From the NCBI RefSeq assembly GCF_004124325.1, contig NZ_QBDT01000001.1, forward strand, positions 1,240,001 to 1,304,000: DNA of 64,000 nucleotides. The letters are read 5' to 3'. The DNA is from Streptomyces sp. L2 (GTDB taxonomy: Bacteria; Actinomycetota; Actinomycetes; Streptomycetales; Streptomycetaceae). Below the pieces are notes generated by a model. It saw only the letters and a program-made list of their open reading frames with translations, was not told the origin of the DNA and ran no database searches. Both the position numbers and the translations under genes were made by a program. Below are positions 1-9,667 of the stretch, one piece after another; the first letter of the stretch is position 1, and each line of letters begins with the position of its first letter.

Positions 1-1571
<1,571 letters not shown>

Positions 1572-1606
1572 TCCCCGGGCCGCCGCGGGTCACGCCACGC
1601 CGCGGG

Positions 1607-2884
1607 TCACGTCTCGCCGTGGGCGGCCCGGCGCACCGGCGTGAGGAGGGCGGCCGCGGCGATCAGGACGCAGGCGCCGCCCGCGAGCGCGGCGACCGGG
1701 GTGGTCCCGTGCTGTTCGGCCGCCCAGGTCAGGACGGCGGCGCCGACGGGGGCGGCGGAGTAGTGCAGGGTCCAGAAGGCGGAGGTCACCCGCCCGAGGA
1801 GGTGTTCCGGGGTGACCTCCTGACGCAGGGACATGGAGCAGGTGCCGGCCATGGCCACGCAGGCGAGGAAGGCCGCGCTGAGGCCGGCCAGGGCGACGAC
1901 GGGATGGAGCAGTCCCAGGCCGGCGAAGGCCAGGCCGCACACGGTGACCGAGCCGATCCAGGTGGGGCCGAAGCCCGCCCGGCGGCGCACCCGGGCGACG
2001 AGCAGGGAGCCGGCGATGCTGCCGACGGCGCCGGCCGCCATGACCGTGCCGACGGTGCCGTCGTCGTGGCCGAGGTCGTGCTTGATGTGGTAGATCACCA
2101 GGTCGTTCAGGCCGAGGGTGAAGAAGCTGAAGCCGAACAGCAGCACGGTCAGCGAGCGCAGCACCGGGTGCCGGTACAGGAAGGCGACACCGGTGCGCAG
2201 GTCCCGCCAGAGGCCACCGGCCCCGGCCGTGGCGGGCGCCGCCTCGGCCGAGCCGTCGTCGGCGGGGCGCGGCCGCAGTCGTACGAGGGACAGGCAGGCG
2301 GCCGACACGGCGAAGCTCGCGGCGTCGACGGCCACGGCGCCGGCGGGTCCGGTCCAGGCGGCGACCAGGCCGGCGCCGAGCGGGCCGAGGACCCCGGCGA
2401 GGGCGGCGGTGGCGTTCAGCCGGCCGTTGGCCTCGGTGAGCCGGCCGGTGCCGACGAGGCCGCGGACGACGGTGACGTAGCCGACGGCGAACAGCGTTCC
2501 GACGGCCTCGCAGACGGGCAGGACCGCGTACAGCAGCCAGACGCGGGCGCCGAAGACCCAGACGACGGGGATGAGGCCGTACAGGACCATGCGGACGAGG
2601 TCGCAGCCGATGAGCAGACGGCGCCGGTCGACCCGGTCCACGACGGTGCCGGCGAAGACGGCGGCGAGCACGGAGGCGGCACCGCCGACGGCGGTGAGCA
2701 GGCCCATGCTCGCCACGGATCCGGTGGCCTGGAGGACCAGCAGGGGCAGGGCGATGAGGGCGAAGGCGTCACCGAGGACGGACAGGGTCTGGGCGGCCCA
2801 GAAGATGCCGAAGTCCCGCTGTCTGCCCAGGGGCGTGGGTCCGGTGGACGCACGGCCCTTCCCGACGAACGGTTTCTTCAACAA
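1607..2884 (-). CDS. MFS transporter (probable drug exporter)
   Basis: A membrane protein of 425 residues with about twelve hydrophobic segments, and a central hydrophilic loop near residues 205-225 (RPRPADDGSAEAAPATAG). RDFGIFWAAQTLSVLGDAF at the N terminus and the GG-rich helices fit the MFS group of macrolide-efflux-like exporters. The start is TTG at 2884 (TTG TTG AAG AAA), supported by a GGAGGGG ribosome site about 10 bases upstream; no in-frame ATG or GTG fits better. It is divergent from the TetR gene at 2984, with a CCTAG-N5-CTAGG palindrome between them, which suggests that this regulator controls it. The substrate is unknown. Confidence 0.88.
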   Translation of the reverse strand: MLKKPFVGKGRASTGPTPLGRQRDFGIFWAAQTLSVLGDAFALIALPLLVLQATGSVASMGLLTAVGGAASVLAAVFAGTVVDRVDRRRLLIGCDLVRMVLYGLIPVVWVFGARVWLLYAVLPVCEAVGTLFAVGYVTVVRGLVGTGRLTEANGRLNATAALAGVLGPLGAGLVAAWTGPAGAVAVDAASFAVSAACLSLVRLRPRPADDGSAEAAPATAGAGGLWRDLRTGVAFLYRHPVLRSLTVLLFGFSFFTLGLNDLVIYHIKHDLGHDDGTVGTVMAAGAVGSIAGSLLVARVRRRAGFGPTWIGSVTVCGLAFAGLGLLHPVVALAGLSAAFLACVAMAGTCSMSLRQEVTPEHLLGRVTSAFWTLHYSAAPVGAAVLTWAAEQHGTTPVAALAGGACVLIAAAALLTPVRRAAHGET

Positions 2885-2938
2885 GCTCGCGTACCCCTCC
2901 GGTTGGCCTGGCTCCCGCGCACGCTAACAGGGCGGCTC

Positions 2939-2953
2939 CCTAGAGGGCCTAGG
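2939..2953. promoter_or_regulatory. candidate TetR operator in divergent spacer
   Basis: The perfect 5-bp inverted repeat CCTAG-AGGGC-CTAGG lies in the 99-bp spacer between the divergent MFS and TetR genes, 30 bases before the TetR start and 54 bases from the MFS start. A site there could control both genes. The palindrome is seen; binding is inferred. Confidence 0.45.
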
Positions 2954-2983
2954 ATTTTCCCTGGATGTCCGAGGAGGTGACGC

Positions 2984-3556
2984 ATGGCCCGTGCGGGGCT
3001 CACCGTCGAGCGGCTGGTCGGGGCCGCCGCCGAACTGGCCGACGAGGCCGGGTTCGAGGGGGTCAGCGTGTCCGCGCTGGCCCGGCGGTTCGGAGTGAAG
3101 GACGCCAGCCTGTACTCGCACGTCCGCAATCTCCAGGAGCTGCGCGTCCGGCTCGCGCTGTACGCGGGCGGCGAGCTGATCGAGCGGATCGCCGGCGCCG
3201 TGGCCGGACGGGCGGGCAAGGACGCGCTGGCCGCGTTCGCCGGCGCCTACCGGTCCTACGCCCTGGAGCATCCGGGCCGGTACGCGGCCACCCAGATCCG
3301 GATCGACCAGGCGCTGATCGCCGACTCCCCCGCCCTGCGCCGCACCGCCGAGATCACCTACGGCATGCTCCGCGCGTACGGCCTGGAGGAACCCGACCTG
3401 ACCGACGCGGTCCGACTGCTGCGCTCCACCTTCCACGGCTACTGCGCCCTGGAGTCCGCGGGCGGTTTCGGCGCGGCCCGGGACGTGCAGGCGTCCTGGG
3501 ACCGGGCGATCGACGCCCTGCACGTGACGCTGGAGCACTGGCCCCGGCAGACGTAG
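2984..3556 (+). CDS. TetR family transcriptional regulator
   Basis: A DNA-binding repressor of 190 residues. The N-terminal helix-turn-helix runs from LVGAAAELADEAGFEGVSVSALARRFGVKDASLYSHV (about residues 10-46). The C-terminal part, with WHG-type features (STFHGYCALESAGGF near residue 150), resembles the TetR_C_33/WHG ligand domain. The ATG at 2984 has GAGGAGGTGA just upstream. It is divergent from the MFS exporter, the usual layout for a repressor-efflux pair, and its stop is 10 bases before the methyltransferase gene, so the two may be co-transcribed. The ligand is not known. Confidence 0.88.
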   Translation: MARAGLTVERLVGAAAELADEAGFEGVSVSALARRFGVKDASLYSHVRNLQELRVRLALYAGGELIERIAGAVAGRAGKDALAAFAGAYRSYALEHPGRYAATQIRIDQALIADSPALRRTAEITYGMLRAYGLEEPDLTDAVRLLRSTFHGYCALESAGGFGAARDVQASWDRAIDALHVTLEHWPRQT

Positions 3557-3565
3557 CGTCGTGCC

Positions 3566-4492
3566 ATGAGCAGCACCCCCTTCGCCCGGGCGCTCGGCGC
3601 CGGGACGCTCGTCCTCGACGGCGGGCTGGCCAGTCAGCTGGAGGCGGCCGGGCACGACCTGAGTGACGAGCTGTGGTCGGCGCGGCTGCTGGCCGACCGG
3701 CCGGAGGCGGTCACCGCGGCGCACCTGGCCTACTTCCGGGCGGGCGCCGACGTGGCCATCACGGCCAGTTACCAGGCCACGTTCGAGGGCTTCGCCCGGC
3801 GCGGCACCGGCCGGGCGGAGGCGGCGCGGCTGCTCGCGCTGAGCGTGGAGCTGGCCCGGGACGCCGTGGCGGAGGCTCACGCGGGCGGGGTGACGCGGCC
3901 GTTGTGGGTGGCGGCGTCGGCCGGGCCGTACGGGGCGATGCTCGCGGACGGCTCGGAGTACCGCGGGCGGTACGGGCTGGGCGTGTCCGAGCTGGAGCGG
4001 TTCCACCGGCCCCGCCTGGAGGTGCTAGCCGGGGCCGGGCCGGACGTCCTGGCGCTGGAGACGGTGCCGGACGCGGCGGAGGCGGAGGCGCTGCTACGGG
4101 CGGTACGGGGGCTCGGGGTGCCGGCGTGGCTGTCGTACACCGTCGACGGTGTACGGACGCGGGCCGGCCAGCCGCTGGAGGAGGCGTTCGCGCTCGCCGC
4201 GCCGGTGGAGGAGATCGTCGCGGTCGGTGTGAACTGCTGTGCGCCCGAGGACGTGGACCGGGCGGTGGAGATCGCGGCGCACGTCACCGGCAAGCCGGTC
4301 GTCGTCTATCCCAACAGCGGGGAGACCTGGGACGCGCGGGCCCGGGCCTGGGACGGGCGCGTCACGTTCGGCGCGGGACGGACGGAACGGGCCGAGGCGT
4401 GGCGGGCGGCCGGGGCACGGTTGATCGGCGGGTGCTGCCGGGTGGGACCGACGGGGATCGCCGGCATCGCGCGCACCCTGGGCACGGGCTGA
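3566..4492 (+). CDS. mmuM: homocysteine S-methyltransferase
   Basis: A cytoplasmic enzyme of 308 residues that transfers a methyl group from S-methylmethionine (or SAM) to homocysteine, giving methionine. It is a zinc-dependent TIM barrel. The opening LVLDGGLASQLEAAGHDL, the zinc-ligand Cys in GVNCCAPEDV (about residue 222) and the C-terminal pair in IGGCCRVGP (about 289-290) are the expected three-thiolate set. The start ATG at 3566 follows the regulator by 9 bases. Its last codons lie inside a segment tandemly duplicated downstream (4441-4740). Confidence 0.93.
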   Translation: MSSTPFARALGAGTLVLDGGLASQLEAAGHDLSDELWSARLLADRPEAVTAAHLAYFRAGADVAITASYQATFEGFARRGTGRAEAARLLALSVELARDAVAEAHAGGVTRPLWVAASAGPYGAMLADGSEYRGRYGLGVSELERFHRPRLEVLAGAGPDVLALETVPDAAEAEALLRAVRGLGVPAWLSYTVDGVRTRAGQPLEEAFALAAPVEEIVAVGVNCCAPEDVDRAVEIAAHVTGKPVVVYPNSGETWDARARAWDGRVTFGAGRTERAEAWRAAGARLIGGCCRVGPTGIAGIARTLGTG

Positions 4493-4740
4493 GCGTCTCG
4501 CGCCCCCCGGCGCGTCGCTGTCATCTGCGGCGGGCCGGGGGCCCGGGGTTCGGCGGGCGGGGGCGGGTGGAGCCGGCGGGGATCGCCGGCATCGCGCGCA
4601 CCCTGCGCGGGCTGAGCGTCCCGCGCCCACGGGACGTCGTTCTCATCTGCGGCGGGCGCCCACCGAGCGGCGCAGGCGGCGCATGGCGGCGGCCAGTTCG
4701 GCGCCGGGGGCGCGGGGTTCGGCGGGCGGGGGCGGCGCGG
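4441..4740. repeat. diverged tandem duplication of two convergent 3' ends
   Basis: Copy A (about 4441-4565) and copy B (about 4566-4740) share the end of mmuM (GATCGCCGGCATCGCGCGCA at about 4456 and 4580), its stop region (GGGCTGAGCGTC), and the complementary stop region of the esterase (TCATCTGCGGCGGGC at 4521 and 4643). Copy A lacks about 46 bases that in copy B encode the esterase C terminus. mmuM ends in copy A, and the esterase ends in copy B. The copies differ by several substitutions, so the event is not recent. Confidence 0.8.
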
Positions 4741-6211
4741 GGACCCTCGGGGCGGTCGACCAGAGGGCGAGTTCCGCGTCCCGTGGACCGTATGCGGTAT
4801 GCGGTGGGCCGTCGTCGAAGACCCGCACGGGGTGGGTGACGTCCCACGGCTGCCAGCCGGGGTCGCCGCTGGTGGCGAACCGTACCCAGGCCCCGTGCAT
4901 CGCGTCGCACAGCTCCTGCGGGGCGCCCGCGCCGGCGAGTTTCGCCGACTCGGGGATGTCCCCGCTGTCGAAGACGAAGCCCAGTTCGAGGGCGTGGCAG
5001 GAGCCGAGGTGGGGCAGGCGGGACGGCCAGGCGAACTCGTAGAGGTAGGAGGCGCCGGGCCGGGCGTCGGCGAGCCGGTGCAGGGGCACGCGCAGCATGT
5101 GGTCGGTGACCATCTGGCCGACGATCTCGGCGGGGCCGGCGTCGGGGTGCAGGGCGCGGTAGCCGCGCGGCACCTCGTGGCCGACGTGGCAGCGGGCCAT
5201 GGCCCCGGCCAGGGCGACCGCGCCGAGCCGGTCGACGCGTTCCACCAGGCCGCCCGGCACCAGCCACAGCCGGTACTCGTCGCGGGTCCAGCCCATCAGC
5301 AGGTCGACGCCCCGGGCGGCCTCCCCGTCGACGATGGCCTTCAGCGGGTCGCCCGGCACCAGGTCTCCGTCGACGACGACGCCGAAGGCGGGGCCGCCCA
5401 GGACGGGGCTGCTCAGCCGGCCGACCTCGGCCTGGGTGCGCAGCAGCAGACCGGGGTCGACGCCGGCGAAGGCCTCGGCGGTGGCGGGGATCTTCAGCCG
5501 GGTGGCGACGCGGCGCACCATCCGCCGCACCTTGTCGCGGGTGGACACCTCCGGCGCGCCGCTCTGGAGCACGGCCCGCCGGACGAGGCCCTGGCTCTGC
5601 GGGGCGGCGAGCAGGATGCCGGCGCTGATCGCGCCGGCGGACTGGCCGCACAGGGTGATCCGGCCGGGGTCGCCGCCGAAGGCCGCGATGGACCGGTGGA
5701 CCCAGCGCAGGGCGGCGAGCTGGTCGCGCAGGCCGGGGTTGGGCGGGGCGTCGGGGAAGAGGCCGTAGCCTTCGAGGCCGAGCCGGTAGTTGGCGGAGAC
5801 GCAGACGACCCCGTCGCGGGCGAAGGCCCGGCCGTCGTAGACGGGAACGGCGGAGGATCCCCTGGTCAGGGCGCCGCCGTGCAGCCAGAGCAGGACGGGC
5901 AGCCGGGCGCCGGGGCCGGGCTCGGGGGTCCACACGTTCAGGTTGAGGCAGTCGTCGCCGGGGATGTCGGGGTCGGACAGGTACTGGGCGAAGGCTTCGG
6001 AGTACGGCGGTTTCGGCGCGGTCGGCCCGAAGGACCCTGCGTCGCGTACGCCGTCCCAGGGCTCGGGCGGCTCGGGCGGCCGGAACCGCAGACGGCCGAC
6101 GGGCGGGGCGGCGTACGGGATGCCGCGGAACACCGCGACGCCGTCCTCGTACCGGCCGCGTACGGCTCCGTGCGGCGTCCTGACCACGGGCCCGCTCTGC
6201 TCTCCCGTCAT
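4643..6211 (-). CDS. carboxylesterase, type B (COesterase family)
   Basis: An alpha/beta-hydrolase esterase of 522 residues that hydrolyses carboxylic esters. The first residues GPVVRTPHGAVRGRYEDGVAVFRGIPYAAPPVG are the family opening. GDDCLNLNVWTP is the second signature, LHGGAL carries the oxyanion loop, and LCGQSAGAISAG holds the nucleophile Ser (about residue 195). A Glu/Asp and a C-terminal His (LGSCHALELGFVFD) complete the triad. I chose ATG 6211 (MTGEQSGP); an in-frame ATG at 6238 would add 9 residues. No signal peptide was seen, so it is probably cytoplasmic. It is convergent with mmuM, and its 3' end lies within the duplicated segment. Confidence 0.9.
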   Translation of the reverse strand: MTGEQSGPVVRTPHGAVRGRYEDGVAVFRGIPYAAPPVGRLRFRPPEPPEPWDGVRDAGSFGPTAPKPPYSEAFAQYLSDPDIPGDDCLNLNVWTPEPGPGARLPVLLWLHGGALTRGSSAVPVYDGRAFARDGVVCVSANYRLGLEGYGLFPDAPPNPGLRDQLAALRWVHRSIAAFGGDPGRITLCGQSAGAISAGILLAAPQSQGLVRRAVLQSGAPEVSTRDKVRRMVRRVATRLKIPATAEAFAGVDPGLLLRTQAEVGRLSSPVLGGPAFGVVVDGDLVPGDPLKAIVDGEAARGVDLLMGWTRDEYRLWLVPGGLVERVDRLGAVALAGAMARCHVGHEVPRGYRALHPDAGPAEIVGQMVTDHMLRVPLHRLADARPGASYLYEFAWPSRLPHLGSCHALELGFVFDSGDIPESAKLAGAGAPQELCDAMHGAWVRFATSGDPGWQPWDVTHPVRVFDDGPPHTAYGPRDAELALWSTAPRVPAPPPPAEPRAPGAELAAAMRRLRRSVGARRR

Positions 6212-6322
6212 CGCCCACCAGCCCTTCGCCGTGCTCATGCCCGGTCTTTTCACAGCGTCGTACCGCCTGAATATATTCCCGCGCACAGGCCGTCACGCGC
6301 CTGTCGAGGGCGAGGCACGCGT

Positions 6323-6358
6323 ACGGTCGGGCACCTCCCGCACGGGGTGCCCGACCGT
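6323..6358 (-). terminator. hairpin terminator
   Basis: A 13-bp perfect stem (ACGGTCGGGCACC at 6323-6335 with GGTGCCCGACCGT at 6346-6358) and a 10-base loop. It starts 11 bases after the stop of the small exported peptide gene, ending that two-gene unit. There is no T tract on this strand, as is common in Streptomyces. Confidence 0.7.
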
Positions 6359-6368
6359 TTCCTTTCGC

Positions 6369-6632
6369 CTACTCCTCCCCTTCGTCGTCGGACGCGCCCA
6401 TCAGGGCCTCCACCACGTCCACGGCGCTGCCGTCGTGGTCGCTTCCGGCGGTGCCGCTGCCGGTCTGGACGTTGGCCGTGCGGTCGACCTCCAGGATGGA
6501 GTCGGCGTTGGAGTTGTCGATCACCGTGATCAGGCCGCCGGCCGCCACCGCGGGCGCGGTGGCGGCGGCCAGGGCGGCCGCGGCGAGCGCCGCGGCCGCC
6601 CCGAGCCGGGGGACGGGCCCGGTACGCCTCAC
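6369..6632 (-). CDS. small exported acidic peptide, hypothetical
   Basis: An 87-residue protein of unknown function. The start GTG at 6632 overlaps the stop of the upstream enzyme gene (GTGA), a sign of translational coupling. Residues 1-32 form a clear Sec-type signal peptide: RRTGPVPR, then an Ala-rich core, then APAVAA before GGLITVIDNSN. The predicted mature part is only about 55 residues, acidic and without Cys (it contains NADSILEVDRTANVQTG and ends DDEGEE). A strong hairpin follows the stop. I do not recognise a family. It could be an exported signal, a coat peptide or a substrate for a modifying enzyme; none of these is shown. Confidence 0.72.
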   Translation of the reverse strand: MRRTGPVPRLGAAAALAAAALAAATAPAVAAGGLITVIDNSNADSILEVDRTANVQTGSGTAGSDHDGSAVDVVEALMGASDDEGEE

Positions 6633-7492
6633 ACGCCCACGCCCTCGGGGGTGCGCCGGCCGGGGTCGATGTTCCGCTCCAGCAGCGTGGTCGACGCCTT
6701 GACGCCGACGCCGGCGGCCGGGTCCACCTGGGGCAGGCGGCCGTCGGCGGCCTTGAGGCCGGTGAGCGCGCTGTCCATGGCCTCGTGCGCGGCGAACAGG
6801 CAGGGGGTGCTGTAGATCGCCACGTCGACCCCGAGGTCGGACAGTTCGCCCAGGGACAGGCGCGGGGACTTGCCGCCGGCGATCTGGTTGAACAGCAGCG
6901 GTTTGTCGCCGACGACCTCGCGGATGCGCTTGATCCACTCCACGCTGCGCACGCCGTCGACGAGGACGACGTCGGCGTCGGTGGCGGCGAGCATCTCGGC
7001 CCGGTGCAGGATGTCGTGCTCGTCGGTGGCGTCCGTGCGGGCGACGACCACCAGGTCCCTGCGGGTTTCCAGCACCCGGTGCAGCTTCTCCAGGTACTCC
7101 TCCAGCGGCAGCACCTGCTTGCCGTCGGCGTGGCCGCAGCGGCGGGGCCGCTTCTGGTCCTCCAGGATGACGCCGGAGGCGCCGATCCGTTCGAGCCCCT
7201 CGACGACGTGGCAGGCGACCTCGGGGTCCACGTAGCCGTCGTCGATGTCGACCAGCAGGTGGTGGTGCGGGAACGCGCCGCGCAGGCGCTGCACGAAGGC
7301 CACCATGTCCGGCCAGGCGATGAACCCGATGTCCGGGAGTCCGTAGTACGAGGCCGCGAAGCCGAAGCCCGAGACGAACATCCCGTCGTAGTGCTTGGCC
7401 GCGATCGACGCCGAGTACATGTCGTACACGCCGATCAGCGGTGTGGTCCCGGGCCCGGCGATGCTGTCGCGCAGCTGGTTTCCGTGAGTCAA
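6629..7492 (-). CDS. isocitrate lyase / PEP mutase superfamily enzyme
   Basis: A TIM-barrel enzyme of 287 residues of the ICL/PEPM group, which makes or breaks C-C or C-P bonds next to a carboxylate. The metal-site motif DIDDGYVDPE and the GVILEDQKRPRRCGHADGKQ stretch, related to the KRCGH loop of 2-methylisocitrate lyase-type members, are present. The PEP mutase motif (EDKxxxxxNS) is not, so a lyase or decarboxylase is likelier than a phosphonate-forming mutase. The start is TTG at 7492 (TTG ACT CAC GGA), preceded by a perfect AGGAGG with a 9-base gap; the in-frame ATG upstream has no ribosome site. It is coupled to the small exported peptide gene. The substrate is unknown. Confidence 0.82.
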   Translation of the reverse strand: MTHGNQLRDSIAGPGTTPLIGVYDMYSASIAAKHYDGMFVSGFGFAASYYGLPDIGFIAWPDMVAFVQRLRGAFPHHHLLVDIDDGYVDPEVACHVVEGLERIGASGVILEDQKRPRRCGHADGKQVLPLEEYLEKLHRVLETRRDLVVVARTDATDEHDILHRAEMLAATDADVVLVDGVRSVEWIKRIREVVGDKPLLFNQIAGGKSPRLSLGELSDLGVDVAIYSTPCLFAAHEAMDSALTGLKAADGRLPQVDPAAGVGVKASTTLLERNIDPGRRTPEGVGV

Positions 7493-7735
7493 GGTCCGGC
7501 TCCTCCTGTGGGTGGGTGACATGCGGCGGGGACCGCACGTCTCGACGCCCTTTACCAAGCCAAGAGCATCTCTAGATATTCACGTGACCTTCTCCTCGCG
7601 CGAGCTTTACTCACCCCAATGGCGGAGCCGATTCACCGCAGAAACGTCACGCGGGGAGCCGTACGGTCCGGGCCGCAGGACCCTGTTCGGCCGTTCGGGT
7701 CACGGCGTCCGCCCCGAGCCGGTAACACTGTGCGC

Positions 7736-8755
7736 ATGAGTGATGGCTGGAAGCGACAGTTGGACGCGCTGCACGAGGAGTTGGTGCGCCGGGACGACCC
7801 GGCGGCCTGGGTGCGGGAGGTCGACGCGGTCGAGGCGTCCCTGCGGTATCCCCATCTCGCGCTGCGCGGGCCCGTGTTCGGGATCGCGGTGCTCGATCCG
7901 GCGCGGGGGCCGCGCTGGAGGCTGCTGAAGCCGGTGACGGACGGCATGCCGCAGATGGCGCGGGACGGCCTGAACTCACACCTGTGGTTCACCGCCAAGG
8001 ACGAGACGGACGACCCCGGCGTACGACGGGAACTGCTGGACGCGGTCGCCGTGCTGGAGCGGGAGCCGGCCGACGAGATCGAGGCGTGCGGGGTGCGCTA
8101 CCGGGTGGTGCGGGCGGACGAGTTCACCCGGGTCGGCGAGGACGGTCTGGAGCCGCCCCGGCCCACGGACCCGGAGCCGATGGAACGCTCCTGGGACGGG
8201 CGGAGCCGCTCCGGCCCCCTGCGGGACGCCGGCTTCGTCCTCGATCCGCGGGTCACGGACGGCCCGGCCGCGGGCGCGCTGAAACTGGGGCTGCGGACCT
8301 TCTCCTACATGGGCGAGCGGTTCCCCGCGGACGTCCGCGAGGACTCCGAGCGGGCGGTCGCCAGCCATCCCGAACTCGTGCTGCTGCCGACCGCCTTCAG
8401 CGTGGCCGAGCGGGGCGGGGACGGCGACTGGCAGCCGCTCGGGGCGCTGATGCCGACCCCGCACGACGCCCGGCACATGCTGTACGACGGCATGAACGAG
8501 ATATGGGCGATGCTCTACGAGTACGACGCCGCCCGGAAGGCGCGGTACGCGGAGGCGGCCGCGGAGTACCGGGCGCTGGAGCGCGCCGACGAGTTCCGCG
8601 TCGACGACCGGGTGTTCCGGATCTGCCGGGTCCAGCGGATGCTGCGCGTCGGCCCGGACGGACCGGAGACACCCCGGCCCTCGGACGTCGACGAGTACGG
8701 TCCGATGAAGATGCACCCGACCATGCACGAGGACGGCACGATCGTCCACGACTGA
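7736..8755 (+). CDS. DUF5954-like hypothetical protein
   Basis: A soluble protein of 339 residues without a signal peptide or membrane segment. It is rich in Arg, Asp, Glu and Pro. Two similar stretches, GVRYRVVRADEFTRVGEDGLEPPRPTD (about residues 118-145) and RVFRICRVQRMLRVGPDGPETPRPSD (about 293-318), suggest an internal duplication. It resembles the actinobacterial DUF5954 group, whose function is not known to me. The ATG at 7736 was chosen over longer frames because codon bias and family-like sequence begin there (MSDGWKRQLDALHEEL). It stands alone and is convergent with the lipoprotein gene. Confidence 0.8.
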   Translation: MSDGWKRQLDALHEELVRRDDPAAWVREVDAVEASLRYPHLALRGPVFGIAVLDPARGPRWRLLKPVTDGMPQMARDGLNSHLWFTAKDETDDPGVRRELLDAVAVLEREPADEIEACGVRYRVVRADEFTRVGEDGLEPPRPTDPEPMERSWDGRSRSGPLRDAGFVLDPRVTDGPAAGALKLGLRTFSYMGERFPADVREDSERAVASHPELVLLPTAFSVAERGGDGDWQPLGALMPTPHDARHMLYDGMNEIWAMLYEYDAARKARYAEAAAEYRALERADEFRVDDRVFRICRVQRMLRVGPDGPETPRPSDVDEYGPMKMHPTMHEDGTIVHD

Positions 8756-8777
8756 CCGGATCGGCTCCCGCCGCCGG

Positions 8778-9398
8778 TCAACTGGCGCCCTCGGGCACGC
8801 TGTTGTCGGGTGCGCCGCCGCCCGGCGGGAGGTCGCCGCGCTGCACCGGCACGCCGTCCGTGAAGTCCGGCCGGGGATCGGGCAGCAGGGCGGCCAGCTC
8901 GGCGGCGGAGGGGCGGTGGACGGCGCGGGCCGCCGCGCGCAGCACCGAACGCGGAACCTTCTCGCCCCGCAGGCGGACGACCCGGCCCTTCTCCGGCACC
9001 ACGCACTCCTCGTCCCCGGGGCAGTCGGCGGGGGCGGGCGGGACCCGGTCCACGAACAGGGTCAGTACGGCGCCGTCCTCGGCGGTGTACGAGACGGAGA
9101 AGCCGTCGTCACCGTTCACGCCGACGGACTGGCGGGCCGGGGTGTAGCCGGACACGTCGGTGACGTACACCAGCTCGGGTGCGACGCCCAGCGCCCTGAC
9201 CCGGGCGTCGACTTCGGCCTGGTCGGGGGTGGCGGACGCGGCGGGCCCGGAGGCGGGGGCCGAGGGGCCGGGGGCCGAGGAGGCGCCGCCCGCCGCCCGG
9301 CCGGGGGTGTGGTCGGCCTTCTCGGTACCGCAGGCCGTGAGCAGGACGGGCAGGAACAGCAGGGGCAGGACGCGCACGGTACGGATCATGCGCTCCAT
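8778..9398 (-). CDS. putative secreted lipoprotein
   Basis: About 206 residues. The N terminus RTVRVLPLLFLPVLLTAC is a lipoprotein signal with lipobox LTAC, so the mature protein is anchored to the outer face of the membrane at that Cys. A Pro/Ser/Ala/Gly-rich linker follows, then a small globular domain with a possible disulfide (DCPGDEECVVPEKG). The ATG at 9398 gives MERMIRTV; the in-frame ATG at 9389 is nearly as good. The function is unknown. The transposon-like palindrome at 9443-9619 lies 45 bases upstream, where the promoter would be expected. Confidence 0.78.
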   Translation of the reverse strand: MERMIRTVRVLPLLFLPVLLTACGTEKADHTPGRAAGGASSAPGPSAPASGPAASATPDQAEVDARVRALGVAPELVYVTDVSGYTPARQSVGVNGDDGFSVSYTAEDGAVLTLFVDRVPPAPADCPGDEECVVPEKGRVVRLRGEKVPRSVLRAAARAVHRPSAAELAALLPDPRPDFTDGVPVQRGDLPPGGGAPDNSVPEGAS

Positions 9399-9442
9399 GG
9401 TGCCGTACAGGTGTTCCAGGCCGAGGCGCACCTGGTCGGCAC

Positions 9443-9619
9443 TAGGGCCTGTATTGAGTTCCCCGTCGTCGCCCGGAGGGCGGCCTCGCGGCGTCTGGTG
9501 CGGTGCATCGCCGTGCGCCCGTTTCGCCCTCGTACTGGGCGTACTCGGGTGAAGCGGGCGTGCGGCGAGGTGCCGTGCCAGGCGTCGCGAGGCAGACGGG
9601 GAACTCAATACAGGCCCTA
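9443..9619. mobile_element. MITE-like palindromic element
   Basis: A 177-bp segment bounded by perfect 25-bp inverted repeats: 9443-9467 begins TAGGGCCTGTATTGAG and 9595-9619 is its exact complement. If the outer TA is the target duplication, the ends are GGGCCTGT...ACAGGCCC, similar to IS5-family (IS427-type) ends. The interior also pairs with itself: CCTCGCGGCGTCTGG with CCAGGCGTCGCGAGG, and CGCCGTGCGCCCG with CGGGCGTGCGGCG. Several mismatches would be G-U pairs in RNA. No transposase gene is present. It lies between the lipoprotein and yeiH genes. Confidence 0.75.
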
Positions 9620-9667
9620 ACGGCCGCGCACCGCCTCCGAGTTGCCGGGCGCCGGCGTCGCGGCCGG

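Noticed and set aside
6629..7492. Phosphonate biosynthesis cluster headed by a PEP mutase
   Set aside because: The EDKxxxxxNS motif of true PEP mutase is absent, and no phosphonopyruvate decarboxylase or related gene is near.
7518..7558. ATG or GTG starts for the ICL/PEP-mutase-family gene upstream of the TTG
   Set aside because: They have no ribosome site and the added residues look random, while TTG 7492 has a perfect AGGAGG at good distance.
9443..9619. Ordinary intrinsic terminator
   Set aside because: It is too long (177 bp), with exact 25-bp ends and flanking TA. Those fit a mobile-type element better, although it could also stop transcription.
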